This document shows positions 13,257-13,641 of a stretch of DNA of 13,641 bases, in pieces (position 1 is the stretch's first letter; each line of letters opens with the position of its first letter). This DNA is from an uncultured Eubacteriales bacterium (GTDB lineage: Bacteria > Bacillota > Clostridia > Oscillospirales > Oscillospiraceae). The notes under the pieces are model-generated. The model saw only the letters and a list, made by a program, of their open reading frames with translations. It searched no databases and was not told the DNA's origin. A program made the translations under genes and the position numbers. The stretch lies in assembly GCA_905205195.1 (NCBI GenBank), contig CAJLCS010000045.1:1-13641 (forward strand). Direction: 5' to 3'.

Positions 13257-13487
13257 GTGAAGAAAATCATCTGCAAAAAAGAATACGACACCGAAACCGC
13301 CATTCTGGAAAAGAAATATGTCTGCGGCTTTTACGGTGATCCGGCCGGTTATGAGGAATCTCTGTACCAGACCCCCGGCGGACTGTATTTCCTGTACGTC
13401 TGCGGCGGCGAGGCCTCTCCCCATCCCAAGGAAGACATTCACCGGATGTCCAAAAAGACTGCCCAGGCGTGGAAGGAAAGCCACTGA
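13257..13487 (+). CDS. Small protein of unknown function
   Basis: I do not recognise a named family. This 76-residue protein begins with GTG (KKIICKKEYDTE), 9 bases after a perfect AAGGAGG. It is soluble, charged and rich in Tyr and Lys, with no signal peptide or membrane segment. A central GFYGDPAGYEESLYQTPGG stretch and FLYVCGGEASPHP look like a compact beta fold. The C-terminal RMSKKTAQAWKESH is probably a helix. It has its own promoter and a strong terminator, so it is monocistronic. A real gene is likely from those signals. Confidence 0.8.
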   Translation: MKKIICKKEYDTETAILEKKYVCGFYGDPAGYEESLYQTPGGLYFLYVCGGEASPHPKEDIHRMSKKTAQAWKESH

Positions 13488-13508
13488 TCGGTTTGTCCAT
13501 ACTTTTTT

Positions 13509-13537
13509 GGAGTCTGCCCCCGGCAGGCTCCTTTTTT
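13509..13537 (+). terminator. Intrinsic terminator after the small protein gene
   Basis: A 10-bp stem with one T-G pair (13509-13518 with 13522-13531) and a CCC loop is followed by T6. Confidence 0.9.
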
Positions 13538-13563
13538 CTTGACAGATATGATATGCTTATGGT

Positions 13564-13641
13564 AGCGTCGCTTGACAAGAGCGCGCAGGCTTGCTGGCGC
13601 AAGTCAAGGACGATAACGCAGCGAAAGGCGTGCTGGAACGT
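13564..13641. repeat. Structured noncoding edge, possible interspersed repeat
   Basis: CTTGAC (13571-13576) and GTCAAG (13603-13608) are inverted, and a nested CTTGC/GCAAG hairpin lies inside at 13590-13603. The stretch has no ribosome binding site and is cut by the window end. It looks like the edge of an interspersed repeat, but a second copy is not visible here. Confidence 0.3.

Noticed and set aside
13539..13567. A promoter reading out of the right edge (TTGACA at 13539-13544)
   Set aside because: No acceptable -10 box stands 16-18 bases downstream and no gene start is visible before the window ends.

Overview
The window reads as chromosomal DNA of a GC-rich anaerobic member of the Clostridia, most likely an Oscillospiraceae/Ruminococcaceae-type gut bacterium. 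This is inferred from the Firmicutes gene order ylxM-ffh-rpsP-khpA-rimM-trmD, a glycyl radical enzyme with its oxygen-sensitive activase, strong AGGAGG-type ribosome binding sites and near-consensus TTGACA/TATAAT promoters. No species can be named from the sequence alone. No stretch longer than about 300 bases lacks a gene.

Region 1 (1-5134) is metabolic. On the minus strand a radical-SAM activase and a pyruvate-formate-lyase-like glycyl radical enzyme form a two-gene operon. The enzyme has a Cys-x-Glu active-site motif of the dehydratase/lyase type rather than the Cys-Cys of true PFL, so its substrate is unknown. It diverges from a plus-strand GH31-type glycoside hydrolase. The shared intergenic region holds two good sigma-A promoters and a near-perfect 16-bp palindrome that could be a regulator site.

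Region 2 (5100-6914) looks horizontally acquired and is visibly more AT-rich in its middle. A 183-residue protein joins a phage MuF-like Cys/His motif to a DUF6883-like C-terminal domain. Three tandem, tightly coupled paralogs of a small SH3-like protein family follow it, and a fourth copy lies upstream. The layout is that of a polymorphic toxin with an array of immunity genes. It ends at a bidirectional terminator shared with the GH31 gene.

Region 3 (6961-11658) is the housekeeping translation and secretion operon on the minus strand: ylxM, ffh, rpsP, khpA, rimM, trmD, a Sir2 deacylase and a truncated HD-domain gene. A tRNA-Pro(CGG) gene with its own perfect promoter and terminator follows. 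A consensus promoter precedes ylxM. The overlaps rimM/trmD and trmD/sir2 imply translational coupling. The tRNA at the end carries G36-G37, the signature of a TrmD substrate.

Region 4 (11685-13641) holds a GNAT acetyltransferase (minus), a divergent membrane protein with a zinc ribbon and BspA-like leucine-rich repeats (plus), a small conserved-looking protein of unknown function (plus) and a strong terminator. Both window edges hold hairpin-rich noncoding sequence that may belong to interspersed repeats.
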